From positions 62,001 to 126,000 of the forward strand of contig NZ_JACFXW010000004.1 of NCBI RefSeq assembly GCF_014158035.1: 64,000 nt of DNA, written 5' to 3'. This DNA is from Rhizobium sp. G21. Its GTDB lineage: Bacteria; Pseudomonadota; Alphaproteobacteria; Rhizobiales; Rhizobiaceae. Position numbers and translations under genes: made by a program. This document shows positions 47,346 through 56,889 of the stretch, piece after piece; positions within the stretch are counted from its first letter, which is position 1, and the number at the start of each line of letters is the position of its first letter. The notes under the pieces were generated by a model. It saw nothing but the letters and a program-made list of their open reading frames with translations, was not told where the DNA came from and did not search any database.

Positions 47346-48934
47346 CGCTCCGAGCGGCGCGCCAAGCAGAAAACGCCGAGTAATGCCGATGGCCTCGAGG
47401 AAAGCCTCGTCATGGCTGACCACCAGAAGCGCACCATCATAGGCAACCAGCCCCGCCTCCACAGCGGCGATGGAGTCAAGATCGAGGTGATTGGTCGGCT
47501 CGTCGAGAATAAGCAGTTGCGGCGGCCTTTCTCCACCGAGGACACAGGCCAGGCCGGCGCGCAGCATCTGCCCACCCGACAATTGTCCCACTTGCCTGAG
47601 GCTGGCATCGCCACGAAACATGAAACGGGCGAGAGCCGCCCGGCAGGCATTTTCGCTGGCTTCGGGATTGAGCCGCATGAAATTGTCCCGGATCGACAGC
47701 TGCGGCTGAAGCAGGCTGACCTTCTGGTCGAGAAAGGCGCATGGCACCTCGACCCTGACGGACCCTGAAAACGGTGCCAGGCCTCCAGTGATGACGGACA
47801 GCAGCGTCGTTTTGCCCGTGCCGTTCGAGCCTATGATGGCAAGCCGCTCGGGACCAGTCATTGTCAGCGAAAGATCAGAGAGGACTGGTGCATCGCTTGC
47901 ATAACCCGCAGTCACCTTGTCCAGCCGCAGCACCGTCCTTGACGCCACAAGACCCGTGGATGGCAGCGAAACCGTGAAGGGATCAAGAACCTCGATTCGC
48001 CGCCGCGCGTCAGCCACATCTGCCTTGGCCTCCCCCGTCATTCGACGTGCAGCGGCGGCATTATCGCCGCCTGTCTGCTCGGCACGCATGGCGCGGCCCC
48101 AGCCGATATCCTTGGCATTCCTCCCTCCGCCGCTTTCTTTTTGCCTTCGCCACTGCGACGGGCCTGCCGCTCTGCCGTTTCCTGCGCCTTGCGCTCCACC
48201 TCGCCGAGCCGCTTCTGGGCGTCGGCCAGATCATGACGCGCGGCAGTAAGCTCCAGCGCCTTGCGCTCGCGGTAATGGCTCCAGTTGCCGCCGTAGCGGC
48301 TGATGCCAAGCGAGGTCAGTTCGACCACGGCATCGACGATTTCGAGCAATTCTCGGTCATGGCTGACGATGATCGCGCCCTGTCGCCAGCTCGCGACAAG
48401 CTCGATCACCGCCGCCCGGCCATCCCGGTCGAGATTATTGGTGAGCTCGTCAAGGATCAGGAAATCGGGCGCGTGATAAACTTGGGCAGCAAGTGCAGCG
48501 CGCGTCCGCTGTCCACCTGAGAGCCTTGCAAGCGGCGCGGTCAAGGGCATGGACAAGCCGAAACGCGCCAGGGCCGCCTCGATATTCGCCTCAAGCATCC
48601 AGTCGATGTCCGCTAGTTCCTCCAGCGTTGCACTCCCTGCCTGGGCCCGCGCGAGCAGAACCAGCGCATGCCGCGCGCCGAAGAGGTCGGCAACCGTTTC
48701 CTCCTCGGCCACCTGCACACTTTGCCGCAGGACATGGATGCATGACGGCGCAGTGACAGATCCCTGAGACGGCGACAATTCGCCTGATATCAGCTTCAGA
48801 AGCGTCGTCTTGCCGATGCCGTTGCGGCCAACAAGTCCAGCGCGTTCAGGACCGAAGATGGTATTCAGATTGGAGAAAAGTGGGCGCCCGTCAGGCGTGG
48901 ACCAGGATAGGTTGGAAAGAGTGATGTAAGGCAT
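47343..48934 (-). CDS. ABC-F family ATPase (frame broken once)
   Basis: A duplicated ABC ATPase without membrane domains, the type that acts on ribosomes (Uup/YheS/EttA-like) or in antibiotic resistance. NBD1: GLVGRNGIGKTTLLKLISG, RLSGGQRTRAALAAQVYH and the Walker B LILDELTNNLDRDG, unusual for DEPTNHLD. NBD2: AIIGSNGTGKTTLLSVITGG, QLSGGQMLRAGLACVL, LILDEPTNHLDLDS. The halves are in different frames because one base is missing at about 48120-48126 in the linker. Restored, 531 codons. ATG 48934 (MPYITLSNLSW) is preferred over a TTG at 48958. Confidence 0.85.
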
Positions 48935-49067
48935 GGACAAGGTTTTCCCGTATGGCAAGGCAAAGTGGCGTTGCGATCGGGTTGAAATCCATTGTCGATG
49001 ATCCTGTTTTGAAATTCACGGCTGCTATATAAGCGCAATATGCGATGCGCTCAAGTTCCGTGACAGT

Positions 49068-49586
49068 CGCGACGAGACGCGATGGAAGAGCCAAAACGGA
49101 ACTGGAGGTCACCTGGGCTTATGTTCGCGTATGATCGCGGTTCCCCAAATAAGCTTTTGGAACCGTTACGGCGCGTATCGAAGCGCCCGAAACCCCATCC
49201 ATGGCTGTCAGGATATTTTTTAGTATCCTTCACCATGACTTGAACAGTGGTCGGCGCGCCGGGAACCGTCGCAGGGGTAAACTCGGTCGATTGTTTTCGT
49301 TTGTAAGCGAGCTTCACCAAGATCGAGCCATCGGGGAAAGGGAGCGTACCGCTTTTATAGGCGTTGATCGCAATATCGTTCCCCCAACACCGCTCGCAAT
49401 TCATCGAGCGGCGGCTCCTCTTGTGCCGGCGCGATAAATCTCCAGTCCCGATAGCCTTCGGGTATGGTGACACCGTATATGGGAGAGGCATTTTCAGGGC
49501 CGCTGCCAGCTGCGGCCGAGAATGTCGCCGCGTCCGCCGGTCGCCGCAAGCGACAGTGCGATGGAACAGAAGAGTGCGCTTCTCAT
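49068..49586 (-). pseudogene. Cytochrome P460 family gene, degenerate
   Basis: P460 proteins are periplasmic heme enzymes active on hydroxylamine or NO. A signal peptide (MRSALFCSIALSLAATG) at 49586, then ASPIYGVTIPEGYRDWRFIA, AINAYKSGTLPFPDGSILVK and VQVMVKDTKKYPDSHGWGFG RF identify the family. The pieces lie in three frames (breaks near 49530 and 49378). The expected C-terminal CxxCH heme site is not found in any frame before the stop. Unlike the single-indel genes here, this one seems genuinely decayed. Its place near NO-detoxification genes suggests a former related role. Confidence 0.6.
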
Positions 49587-49841
49587 GGATTCAGCCTTCA
49601 CGTTCTGATTTCGATCAGACCTTATTTGTCGGTCCATGTATCTGGCATGTTTCCACGGATACCCTTCTTTGTATCTCACTGTAGCCTCGGCGTTGCGGCC
49701 ACTGGATTGTATCGGCCAAAATTACACCTACAGTCTCGATACAATTCGGCTTGTTCACGATGCATGCCGGATACGTTGGCTCCGTAAATCCCTCCTGCAC
49801 CCAGATGTCGTCACCGACGACTTTAAGAAGGAGAGGGTTGA
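49587..49841. other. Divergent intergenic region
   Basis: This 255-bp stretch separates the P460 remnant (minus) from the epoxide hydrolase gene (plus). It should hold their promoters. GAAGGAGAGGG at 49828-49838 is a good Shine-Dalgarno for the start at 49842. No gene or striking repeat is seen. Confidence 0.4.
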
Positions 49842-51170
49842 ATGACTTCGATTATCACGTTATCCCGCCGCAATCTGCATCTCGTCTCGGCTTTTGCGAT
49901 CGGCTCTCTGATGTTGCTACCGGTCTTGGGGCCACGGCAAGCAAGCGCTGCGGAAACGGCCGCAATTACTGCCACCGAGCAGAAGGCCGATGAAAGTATC
50001 AGGCCCTTCAAGATCCATGTCGACCAGTCACAGCTCGACGACCTGCGTCGCCGCATCGCCGGCACGCGTTGGCCCGACAAGGAGACTGTCGGGGATATCT
50101 CTCAAGGCATTCAGCTTGAACGGGTCCAGAACTTGGTTCGGTACTGGGGAACCGACTATGACTGGCGCAAGGCGGAGCAGGAACTGAACGCGCTGCCGGA
50201 ATTCATCACGACGATAGACGGCGTGGATATCCAGTTCATTCACGTTCGGTCGCGCCATCCAAACGCTTTGCCCCTCATTCTGACCCATGGGTGGCCTGGA
50301 TCGCAGTTCGAGTTCATCAAGGCCATTGGCCCGCTCACCGATCCGACTGCATATGGCGGTCGCGCGGAAGATGCTTTCGACGTGGTCATTCCCTCTATTC
50401 CCGGACATGGGTTTTCGGGTAAGCCGACTGAACTCGGCTGGGGACCGGATCGTGTTGCCAAGGCTTGGGACGTGTTGATGAAGCGCCTCGGCTACACAAG
50501 CTATGTCTCCCAGGGCGGCGACCACGGTTCGGTCATCTCGGATGCGCTGGCCCGGCAAGCCCCACAAGGCCTGCTCGGCATTCACCTGAACATGCCGGCA
50601 ACCGTCCCCGGCGACCTCATGAAGGGTATCAATGCCGGCGATCCGGCTCCGGCGAGCCTGTCGCAGCCTGAACGCGACGCTTACCAGTCGCTTAGCACGT
50701 TCTTTGGCCGGAATGCCGCCTATGGTGCGATGATGGTTACCCGTCCACAGACCATTGGTTACTCGCTGGCCGACTCCCCGTCCGGTCTCGCGGCCCGGAT
50801 CTACGAGAAGTTTGCGCAATGGAGCGATAGCGACAGTGTCCCTGAGCGGGTCCTCTCCCGAGACGACATGCTCAACGACATTACGCTCTACTGGCTGACC
50901 AATGTTGGTGCGTCCTCGTCGCGTTTCTACTGGGAAAACAACAACAACAATTTCAGCTCGGAGACGCAGAAGACAAAGGACATCAAGGTCCCGGTCGCCA
51001 TCACGGCCTTTCCGAAGGAAATCTACAAAGCACCTGAAAGCTGGAGCAGACAGGCCTACCCTTCTCTGGTCTATTACAGCCAGGCGGCGAAAGGCGGTCA
51101 CTTCGCAGCGTGGGAGCAGCCCCAGATTTTCGCCGAAGAGCTGCGCGCCGCGTTCAAATCCATGCGCTGA
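49842..51170 (+). CDS. Exported epoxide hydrolase-family protein
   Basis: 442 aa. The N-terminus SRRNLHLVSAFAIGSLMLLP with cleavage after PRQASA looks like a twin-arginine signal. The EHN domain (IRPFKIHVDQSQLDDLRRRI, TRWPDKETV) and alpha/beta-hydrolase core follow: oxyanion HGWPGSQFEF, nucleophile D in SQGGDHGSVISDALA, and the catalytic H in AAKGGHFAAWEQP. It resembles microsomal-type epoxide hydrolases. The substrate is unknown. Intact, single gene. Confidence 0.85.
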   Translation: MTSIITLSRRNLHLVSAFAIGSLMLLPVLGPRQASAAETAAITATEQKADESIRPFKIHVDQSQLDDLRRRIAGTRWPDKETVGDISQGIQLERVQNLVRYWGTDYDWRKAEQELNALPEFITTIDGVDIQFIHVRSRHPNALPLILTHGWPGSQFEFIKAIGPLTDPTAYGGRAEDAFDVVIPSIPGHGFSGKPTELGWGPDRVAKAWDVLMKRLGYTSYVSQGGDHGSVISDALARQAPQGLLGIHLNMPATVPGDLMKGINAGDPAPASLSQPERDAYQSLSTFFGRNAAYGAMMVTRPQTIGYSLADSPSGLAARIYEKFAQWSDSDSVPERVLSRDDMLNDITLYWLTNVGASSSRFYWENNNNNFSSETQKTKDIKVPVAITAFPKEIYKAPESWSRQAYPSLVYYSQAAKGGHFAAWEQPQIFAEELRAAFKSMR

Positions 51171-51443
51171 TCGCGCACCTCGTTCATGCGGTGACAGATG
51201 GCATCGCATGAACATCTCATCCAGCTGATGGCACTTTGCGTCAAATCCAACGCTCTTGAAGGTACACGAACCGCAGACCTCTCATTGCTTAGGCGGAGTT
51301 TCTGCTTCGTGGCAAAACGTTGTTCAGATTTGTTACCAGTCGGCTATCACTTTGAGCGAAACATTGCACCCTAGCCCAATGAGAACAAAATCTCGCCGGT
51401 TGCAATGACCTCAAACATCGTCAGATCCACCACCTTCACCTTC
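51171..51443. other. Intergenic region between convergent genes
   Basis: No coding signal or convincing terminator hairpin was found between the epoxide hydrolase gene (plus) and the 58-aa minus-strand frame ending at 51444. Confidence 0.3.
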
Positions 51444-51620
51444 TCACCCTCGCTCGTCTTCCAAAACCGAGCGCCGGGGAAACCAGCGCTCGCCTTGTTT
51501 GGTTTGCTGTCTCAATCGGTATTGGTACTCTCTCACCTGCAAAAGACGTCCGTTGCAGGCGACAACATCGATCGAACCGAGCAGTTCAATCGATGTTTCA
51601 CATAGCGGGTGAAGCTGCAT
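51444..51620 (-). CDS. Small hypothetical protein (58 aa) after the DoxX-like gene
   Basis: ATG 51620 begins MQLHPLCETSIELLGSIDVV, followed by ACNGRLLQVREYQYRLRQQT and KQGERWFPRRSVLEDERG. It overlaps the 3' end of the upstream membrane-protein gene by 23 bp. The sequence has plausible coding character but a weak ribosome-binding site (AGAAGAGAA) and no known family. It may be the last gene of the NO operon. Confidence 0.4.
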   Translation of the reverse strand: MQLHPLCETSIELLGSIDVVACNGRLLQVREYQYRLRQQTKQGERWFPRRSVLEDERG

Positions 51621-52773
51621 AATCCAGTTCTCTTCTGTCGTCAGTGTCCATGCGTTTGCGTGTCCGACGGTCCCCCGGACCGTGTGGATGTTCGCTGCTG
51701 TAGGAGTGGGTCGTCTTCGTCTGAAACTCGTTCGGGTCAATTCCGTTAATGCCGAAGAATGCCACATGCAGTCCCCAGTAGGCAGTGCAAAAGACAATCA
51801 GAGCGCCTGACAATCCGACGGGCACGTTGATCAACTTGCGCTTCAGCCCTGTGAATAGATCAAGGCCTGAACGCTGTTCGGCAGCCACCGCAATGAGGAT
51901 CGCCATTATGAGGCCATGGCCTATCAGATCTATTCGCCCGAAGGGCCACACGGCGGCCGTGAAGATCACGAGGAGGGCTATCGCTGAGAGGCGTCGGATC
52001 AGAGGCGTCCAGAGGAGCCCGAATCCCAGGGTGAACTCGGTGACCCCAGCCATAGGGATGAAGACGTCGCGTGGCATACCAAATGTCAGGAACGGTTTTT
52101 CTACGACCAGCGGATAGAACCAGCTTGGAAAGGCGAATTTCTCGAGGCTTGACCACATCAGCGCAACGGCAAGCCCCCATCGCAGGGCTTCAAAGCGGCG
52201 TTCCCTGAGGGCTTCGTTCTTCTGGGGTTCGAGGATGAGATACGCGGCAACGCCCAGGCCGAGGGCAAGATAGTCGAAAAGATGAAACAGTTCATAGTCG
52301 CGTAGGGCGAGCACCCATAGAGCTATGATTCCAACGCCTGCAAGCGGCATCGTCGCGCGCCAGAAGATGCAGCACGCGATGACGAGTTGCAGCCAGGATA
52401 CCCATTCGTGCGGCGTCTTCAAATCAGGCGTCAGGTAGACGTTGCCGACAGAGAATATAGCGACGAAAAACGCGGCGATGATGCATCGGATGTAATCGTC
52501 CTGCCGCAGCCATATGGGGTTCGTTGCCTTGTTCAAGGCCGCGATCGTTGCGCCACCCCATTTGCTCAGCTCAACAAGGCGGGTCAACAAGAAGAACAAC
52601 AACACCAATCCGAGGCCAACCCAGAACCATGTGTCAGTAAGCGTTTTCCCGATCGGCTCTGGAGGCGCTCCGACAATATAGGGCGCGAACCATTTGACGT
52701 GCGCGGATGCACTGGCCGGGAGAAGCAGGAGAGCGATAATGAGAGGTGCTGCGCGTTTGAGATTATCGAACAT
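51598..52773 (-). CDS. DoxX-like integral membrane protein
   Basis: 391 aa. A signal peptide (NLKRAAPLIIALLLLPASAS, AHVKWFAPYIV) is followed by about nine membrane helices, including the DoxX-like region SLEKFAFPSWFYPLVVEKPF, LTFGMPRDVFIPMAGVTEFT and PFGRIDLIGHGLIMAILIA. The tail is histidine-rich and charged (HSYSSEHPHGPGDRR). The ATG 52773 is preferred over an in-frame start at 52821. It lies downstream of hmp on the same strand and probably shares NsrR-type control. Likely a respiratory-chain or stress-linked membrane factor; exact role unknown. Confidence 0.68.
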   Translation of the reverse strand: MFDNLKRAAPLIIALLLLPASASAHVKWFAPYIVGAPPEPIGKTLTDTWFWVGLGLVLLFFLLTRLVELSKWGGATIAALNKATNPIWLRQDDYIRCIIAAFFVAIFSVGNVYLTPDLKTPHEWVSWLQLVIACCIFWRATMPLAGVGIIALWVLALRDYELFHLFDYLALGLGVAAYLILEPQKNEALRERRFEALRWGLAVALMWSSLEKFAFPSWFYPLVVEKPFLTFGMPRDVFIPMAGVTEFTLGFGLLWTPLIRRLSAIALLVIFTAAVWPFGRIDLIGHGLIMAILIAVAAEQRSGLDLFTGLKRKLINVPVGLSGALIVFCTAYWGLHVAFFGINGIDPNEFQTKTTHSYSSEHPHGPGDRRTRKRMDTDDRRELDYAASPAM

Positions 52774-52830
52774 GGCGGTTTCTTTCGTGGAGCGTGTGGG
52801 GCGGGTTAGGGCTTGCCCCACTTTCGAAGA

Positions 52831-54044
52831 TCAGGCTGCCAGTAAGTCGTCGGCTGGTCCGAAGAATTCAAAGTGAATGCGATCGGCTTCAACACCCGCG
52901 TTCCAGAGGCCAGTCACAAGCGACTTCAGAAACGGCTTCGGGCCGCAAAGGTAGAAATCTCCCGTCGCAAACGGCGTATTGTGCTTGAGCCAGTCCACGT
53001 GAATAAAGCCGTCATGGTCGTGCGTAAAACCGACCATATCGCTCGGAGCAGGTTCACTATAGAACGTTGCGACCGAAATGCGTCCGTGGTCTCTGGCGAT
53101 CGACCTGACGTGGCGATCCATGGCATGGGTCGAACTGTTCAATGCAGCATGAACGTAATGGGCATGCACGTCAGGATAATGCGCGCCGATCGTTTCCACC
53201 ATGCTGACCATTGGGGTGAGACCGACACCAGCGGAGAGCAGAATCACCGGCCGGACGGGCTCTTCTGGCAGGAAGAAATCTCCAGCCGGCGGCGTCGCCT
53301 CGATCGTGTCTCCGACCCGCGCGGTATCGTGCAGGAACCGCGATCCGCCCGCACCTTCGGCTTCCCGTTTGACAGAGATGCGATAGTAGTCGTCGTTCGG
53401 CGAGCACGAGATCGAGTAGTTCCGTTTTATCTGAGAACCATCCGGAAGAAATAGACGGATGGTCAGATACTGGCCCGGCTTGTGCCTGACGATGCTCCCG
53501 CCATCGGCAGGCTTCAGTATAAACGTCGTGATGACGCTGCTTTCCTCGCGCTTCTCGACGATCACGAAGGGTCGCCAGCCGTTCCACCCGCCGACCTGCG
53601 CTTCCAGACTTTCGCGGATATCAGCTTCGCGCTCCATAAGGAGATTGGCGAGGAACCAATACGCCTCACCCCAAGCCTCGATCAGCTCTGGCGTGGCGGC
53701 GTCGCCCAGCACGTCTTTGATCGCGGCCAGGAGCGCGGTGGCGACGTAAGGGTAGTGCTCCGGGAGGATGTGGTACCCGATGTGCTTGTGAGCAATACGC
53801 TCGACCACCGGAACGACCGGGGCGAGATTATCAATGTTCTGGGCATATGCGATGATCGCCGCCGCCAGTGCGTGAACCTGCGATCCTCCCTCCCCTGGTT
53901 TGAGTGGTTGAACAGCTCTTTGATATGGGCGTCCTGGAAAAGCCGGGCATACATCGCCGTCGTGATCGCGGTCCCATGGACGGCGAGCGCAGGCGCGCTT
54001 TCCTTTACGATCAGGATTGTGTTCTCACTGAGGGGCGTAGGCAT
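52831..54044 (-). CDS. hmp: Flavohemoglobin, nitric oxide dioxygenase (frame broken once)
   Basis: Converts NO to nitrate with O2 and NAD(P)H. The globin domain starts PLSENTILIVKESAPALAVH and carries the proximal histidine in ERIAHKHIGYHILPEHYPYV. The FAD domain has RNYSISCSPNDDYYRISVKR. The NAD domain has LLSAGVGLTPMVSM and GDFYLCGPKPFLKSL. The first 66 residues are in another frame: one base is missing at about 53884-53890. Restoring it gives 405 codons, the usual length. Its start overlaps the globin-DUF1971 gene by 20 bp. Confidence 0.9.
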
Positions 54045-54747
54045 GGTAGCCTCCTTGCTGGTTTACGTCGAGGTTTGGTCGGGGATCGCGGTCAAAGAAT
54101 TCGAGCTGGAACCGTACGGGACCACGAAGCTCGAGATGGTGAGGCCGACGCGGTTCGATGACACCAGGGTTTTGCGGGTCGAGGACAATGGGTTGGATGG
54201 CAGCCTCTTCGAAGTGAAGGACGACCTGCCCGTCCATGATCCTCACAACCGCCCATGCGCCGTCCTTTGTCTGGTGCTGGCTGAGCAAAGCCGGCGGCAC
54301 GGTCACCTGGTCGAAGATCTTTGTTCTGCGATATGGCTCTGTAACCGCTGCATCCGACGGCCAGCGGGCGCCGATAACGGCCTCTGAGCCATACATCGCC
54401 CTATTCAGTCGATCCGCTATTCGAGTGGCTTTCGTCTGCATTTCCCGCGCAACGTCGGGCGGCACCAGATCATTGGTGGTCTCCTCCCATAGCTGAAGCC
54501 ATCGGGAAAACATTTGGGGCTGGATCCGGTGCGCATGAATGACGTGCATCGCAACGGGATTTCCCTTGTAGCGCCCGCTGGTGAGCATCAACGATGACCA
54601 GAAGTCCTCGAGCCGCTGCAGGTGTTCCGCCCAGTCCGCCACGACTTCGTTGAAAACCGGCCCAAGTTCGCCATCTCGCCTGACCCGTGCATAGAATCTC
54701 GACAGCACCGGCATGATGTCTTCCTGCTGAATTGTCTGGGTAACCAT
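54025..54747 (-). CDS. Group III truncated hemoglobin fused to a DUF1971 domain
   Basis: Residues about 1-130 are a truncated globin (PVLSRFYARVRRDGELGPVF, FWSSLMLTSGRYKGNP, HRIQPQMFSRWLQLWEETTN). Residues about 140-240 match DUF1971/TehB-like cupins (RRTKIFDQVTVPPALLSQHQ, TKDGAWAVVRIMDGQVVLHF and the end PRPNLDVNQQGGYHAYAPQ). The joined protein is predicted to bind heme and NO or peroxide. It is the first gene of the NO-detoxification operon, with hmp overlapping its end, and lies opposite the Rrf2 regulator across an operator-rich 105 bp. Confidence 0.82.
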   Translation of the reverse strand: MVTQTIQQEDIMPVLSRFYARVRRDGELGPVFNEVVADWAEHLQRLEDFWSSLMLTSGRYKGNPVAMHVIHAHRIQPQMFSRWLQLWEETTNDLVPPDVAREMQTKATRIADRLNRAMYGSEAVIGARWPSDAAVTEPYRRTKIFDQVTVPPALLSQHQTKDGAWAVVRIMDGQVVLHFEEAAIQPIVLDPQNPGVIEPRRPHHLELRGPVRFQLEFFDRDPRPNLDVNQQGGYHAYAPQ

Positions 54748-54761
54748 GGCTCACCTTAAAT

Positions 54762-54802
54762 GATGCAAACGACATGCATCTATTCATGTTTCCAAAAACA
54801 TG
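54762..54802. promoter_or_regulatory. Two operator-like dyads between the globin operon and nsrR-like gene
   Basis: GATGCAAACGACATGCATC (54762-54780) has arms GATGCA/TGCATC, close to the NsrR half-site GATGCAT. CATGTTTCCAAAAACATG (54785-54802) has perfect 7-bp arms with a 4-bp spacer. They fill the 105-bp divergent promoter. The first lies nearer the globin operon, the second nearer the regulator, consistent with control of both genes by the Rrf2 protein and possibly a second regulator. Confidence 0.65.
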
Positions 54803-54852
54803 CTATGTAAACGCATATTTTGTACGGCTGCCATTTTGTCGCAGGGATGCTG

Positions 54853-55311
54853 ATGAAACTCTCGACCTACAGTGACTACGCGATGCGGGTGATGATCCAC
54901 TTGGCGGCGAAGGACGATGCCCTGACATCCATCCGTCAGGTGGCCACCATCTATGATATTTCCCAGAACCACCTGATGAAGGTCGTTCAGGATCTTGCCG
55001 GCGCCGGGTTCATCGAAGCGATGCGTGGTCGTAATGGTGGCATCCGGCTTGCGAGGCCGGCCGATCAGATCAACCTCGGATCGATCCTCCGCCACACGGA
55101 AAAGCTTACCGACCTCTTCGTCTGCGATGGATGCATCATCGCCCCAGCATGCGGTCTTCCCGTTGTTCTCCGGGAAGCGACAGCCGCGTTTGTCGCCGTA
55201 TTCGACCGCTACACCTTGGCCGACGTGGCTCGCAGGAAATCCGATCTTGCCGCGCTACTGACAATCATCACAGATGCGGACCCAGCTGTCTCTCGCCCAG
55301 ACATTCATTAG
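54853..55311 (+). CDS. nsrR: Rrf2-family NO-sensing regulator, NsrR-like
   Basis: 152 aa. Rrf2 winged HTH: MKLSTYSDYAMRVMIHLAAK, YDISQNHLMKVVQDLAGAGF and AMRGRNGGIRLARPADQINL. Three cysteines in CDGCIIAPACGLPVVLREAT (C-x2-C-x5-C, with CIIAPAC matching the NsrR pattern) should hold an iron-sulphur cluster that is destroyed by NO. ATG 54853 follows GCAGGGATGCTG; in-frame starts at 54820 and 54847 are less likely. Divergent from the globin/hmp operon it probably represses. Confidence 0.82.
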   Translation: MKLSTYSDYAMRVMIHLAAKDDALTSIRQVATIYDISQNHLMKVVQDLAGAGFIEAMRGRNGGIRLARPADQINLGSILRHTEKLTDLFVCDGCIIAPACGLPVVLREATAAFVAVFDRYTLADVARRKSDLAALLTIITDADPAVSRPDIH

Positions 55312-56350
55312 CAGGGCAGCGGTCCGAGGCAAAGCTTGCCTCCCTTCTCAGAAGCTCGCATTTGCGATCGATGCCCCAGGTGTAGCGGAAGGCGGAGCCG
55401 TCGCTCTTTGTTACGCGATGGCAGGGAATAGCGACGGCCAGTGGATTACTCGCGCAGGCGCTGGCGACCGCTTTCCCTCCTTTCCTGCTCCCGATCCTGC
55501 GAGCAAGCTCCTCGTAGCTCACCGTCTGGCCCGGCGGAACTTCCCGCAGGGCGGTCCATACCCGCCTTTGAAACGCGGTTCCCCGTACGTCGAGAGGAAG
55601 GTCCAAACCCAGGCCGGGAGCTTCTACCATTCCGACGACGCAGGCGACGACATGTTCGTAGTCCTGGTCACCGCCGACAAGATTGGCGCTCGGGAAGCGA
55701 TCCTGAAGATCTCTGAGGAGCTTACCCGGATCATCCCCTATCAGGATGGCGACGACGCCCTTTTTGCTCGACGCGACAAGGATCGAGCCAAGAGACGCCA
55801 GACCAAGGGCGAAGCGGATAGTTTCCGCGCGTCCGCCAGCGCGGTAGTCTGCAGGCGCCATCCCGAGCGCACGATTGGACACCGCGTAGAACCGGCTGCT
55901 CGAGCCGTAGCCGGCATCGTAAAATGTCGACGTCACCGACTTTCCCGGCCGTAGTCCTTCTCGTAGGAGGGCTGCCCGCTTCTCCTGAATGTATGCTCGC
56001 GGGGTCACTCCTGTTTGCGCGCGGAAAGTCCGGTGGAAGTGCCCTTCGCTGACGCCGAGCGCATGTGCGAGAGCCGCCACAGTCGGCGAGCTGTCGCCGG
56101 CATTGATCAGCATGCACGCCTCAGCCACGAGATCGGCATTCCTCCTTGCGAATTTCTCGTCGTCGGGACGGCATCGTCGGCAAGGGCGAAAGCCTGCTCT
56201 TTGGGCGTCGGAGACGCACTCGAACCAGCGCATGTTCTCCGGCCGAGGCGGACGGGAGATGCATGTCGCCCTGCAATAGACGCCGGTTGTGAGGACGCCG
56301 CGGAATGCGGACGCAGTCGCCTCGTTCGGAACTTCCGCGGCGTCCGTCAT
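55268..56350 (-). CDS. ada: Bifunctional Ada: methylphosphotriester sensor and O6-alkylguanine transferase
   Basis: N-terminal zinc/acceptor domain: TTGVYCRATCISRPPRPENM and GFRPCRRCRPDDEKF (four cysteines). AraC HTH: LGVSEGHFHRTFRAQTGVTP and YDAGYGSSSRFYAVS. C-terminal methyltransferase: GTAFQRRVWTALREVPPGQT, SYEELARRIGS and acceptor cysteine in AVAIPCHRVTKSDGS. ATG 56350 overlaps the stop of the SnoaL-like gene (TGATG), which fixes the start; the frame stays open far upstream but only as antisense or shadow of other genes. The N-terminus is about 9 residues shorter than E. coli Ada. Confidence 0.9.
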   Translation of the reverse strand: MTDAAEVPNEATASAFRGVLTTGVYCRATCISRPPRPENMRWFECVSDAQRAGFRPCRRCRPDDEKFARRNADLVAEACMLINAGDSSPTVAALAHALGVSEGHFHRTFRAQTGVTPRAYIQEKRAALLREGLRPGKSVTSTFYDAGYGSSSRFYAVSNRALGMAPADYRAGGRAETIRFALGLASLGSILVASSKKGVVAILIGDDPGKLLRDLQDRFPSANLVGGDQDYEHVVACVVGMVEAPGLGLDLPLDVRGTAFQRRVWTALREVPPGQTVSYEELARRIGSRKGGKAVASACASNPLAVAIPCHRVTKSDGSAFRYTWGIDRKCELLRREASFASDRCPANECLGERQLGPHL

Positions 56351-56754
56351 CAGCCGGCGCTCCTCTGCATCGAGCCGAACGGGTTGTCGATCAGGTAGCG
56401 CCACAGACCGTCCGGCCCCCTGCGAGCGATGTCGGTTGCGGTCGCCACCATATTGATCTCCGTGCCGTCCCGCGCCGTGCCCATATATGACCAATCGAGA
56501 ATGAGGGACGCGACGTTCCCAGCTACGAACAGGTGACGCTGGGTGATCGACATCTGAAGGCCGAGGCTGAAGTACTTGGCAAGCTCCTTGCCGATTGCGT
56601 CTTTGCCCACGTGAGCGACGCCCGCCGCATCGACGATCAACCCTTCCGGGTCGTAGAAGTTGAGCATGGTCTCGACGTCGAGCGAGTTCAGATGGGCGAG
56701 AAGCGCCGGGACGATGCCTTCCGGCGTCGAGGAGAGTGCGAGCTTGGTGGTCAT
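56350..56754 (-). CDS. SnoaL-like/NTF2-fold protein coupled to ada
   Basis: 134 aa with an NTF2-like fold: HLNSLDVETMLNFYDPEGLI and VDAAGVAHVGKDAIGKELAK, then DWSYMGTARDGTEINMVATA and GLWRYLIDNPFGSMQRSAG. This matches DUF4440/SnoaL-like proteins that bind or turn over small organic molecules. Its stop overlaps the ada start, so the two are coupled. It is divergent from an Rrf2 regulator across 175 bp. The specific activity is unknown. Confidence 0.78.
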   Translation of the reverse strand: MTTKLALSSTPEGIVPALLAHLNSLDVETMLNFYDPEGLIVDAAGVAHVGKDAIGKELAKYFSLGLQMSITQRHLFVAGNVASLILDWSYMGTARDGTEINMVATATDIARRGPDGLWRYLIDNPFGSMQRSAG

Positions 56755-56889
56755 TCGATGTCCTTCGTGGTTGTTCTGCTCGTGCGAGCGTCCTGACTAT
56801 GGCGAGGTCCCAAGGCGTCGAAACTCCGTTTTCTGATCTCATATTCGGATTTTCGAGCAGACCATGTGATCGGGGATTGACACCTTCCA

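Noticed and set aside
46052..47650. A 532-codon minus-strand open frame
   Set aside because: It is the antisense of the IS1182 transposase and of noncoding DNA, running into the ABC-F gene in the wrong frame; no conserved domain.
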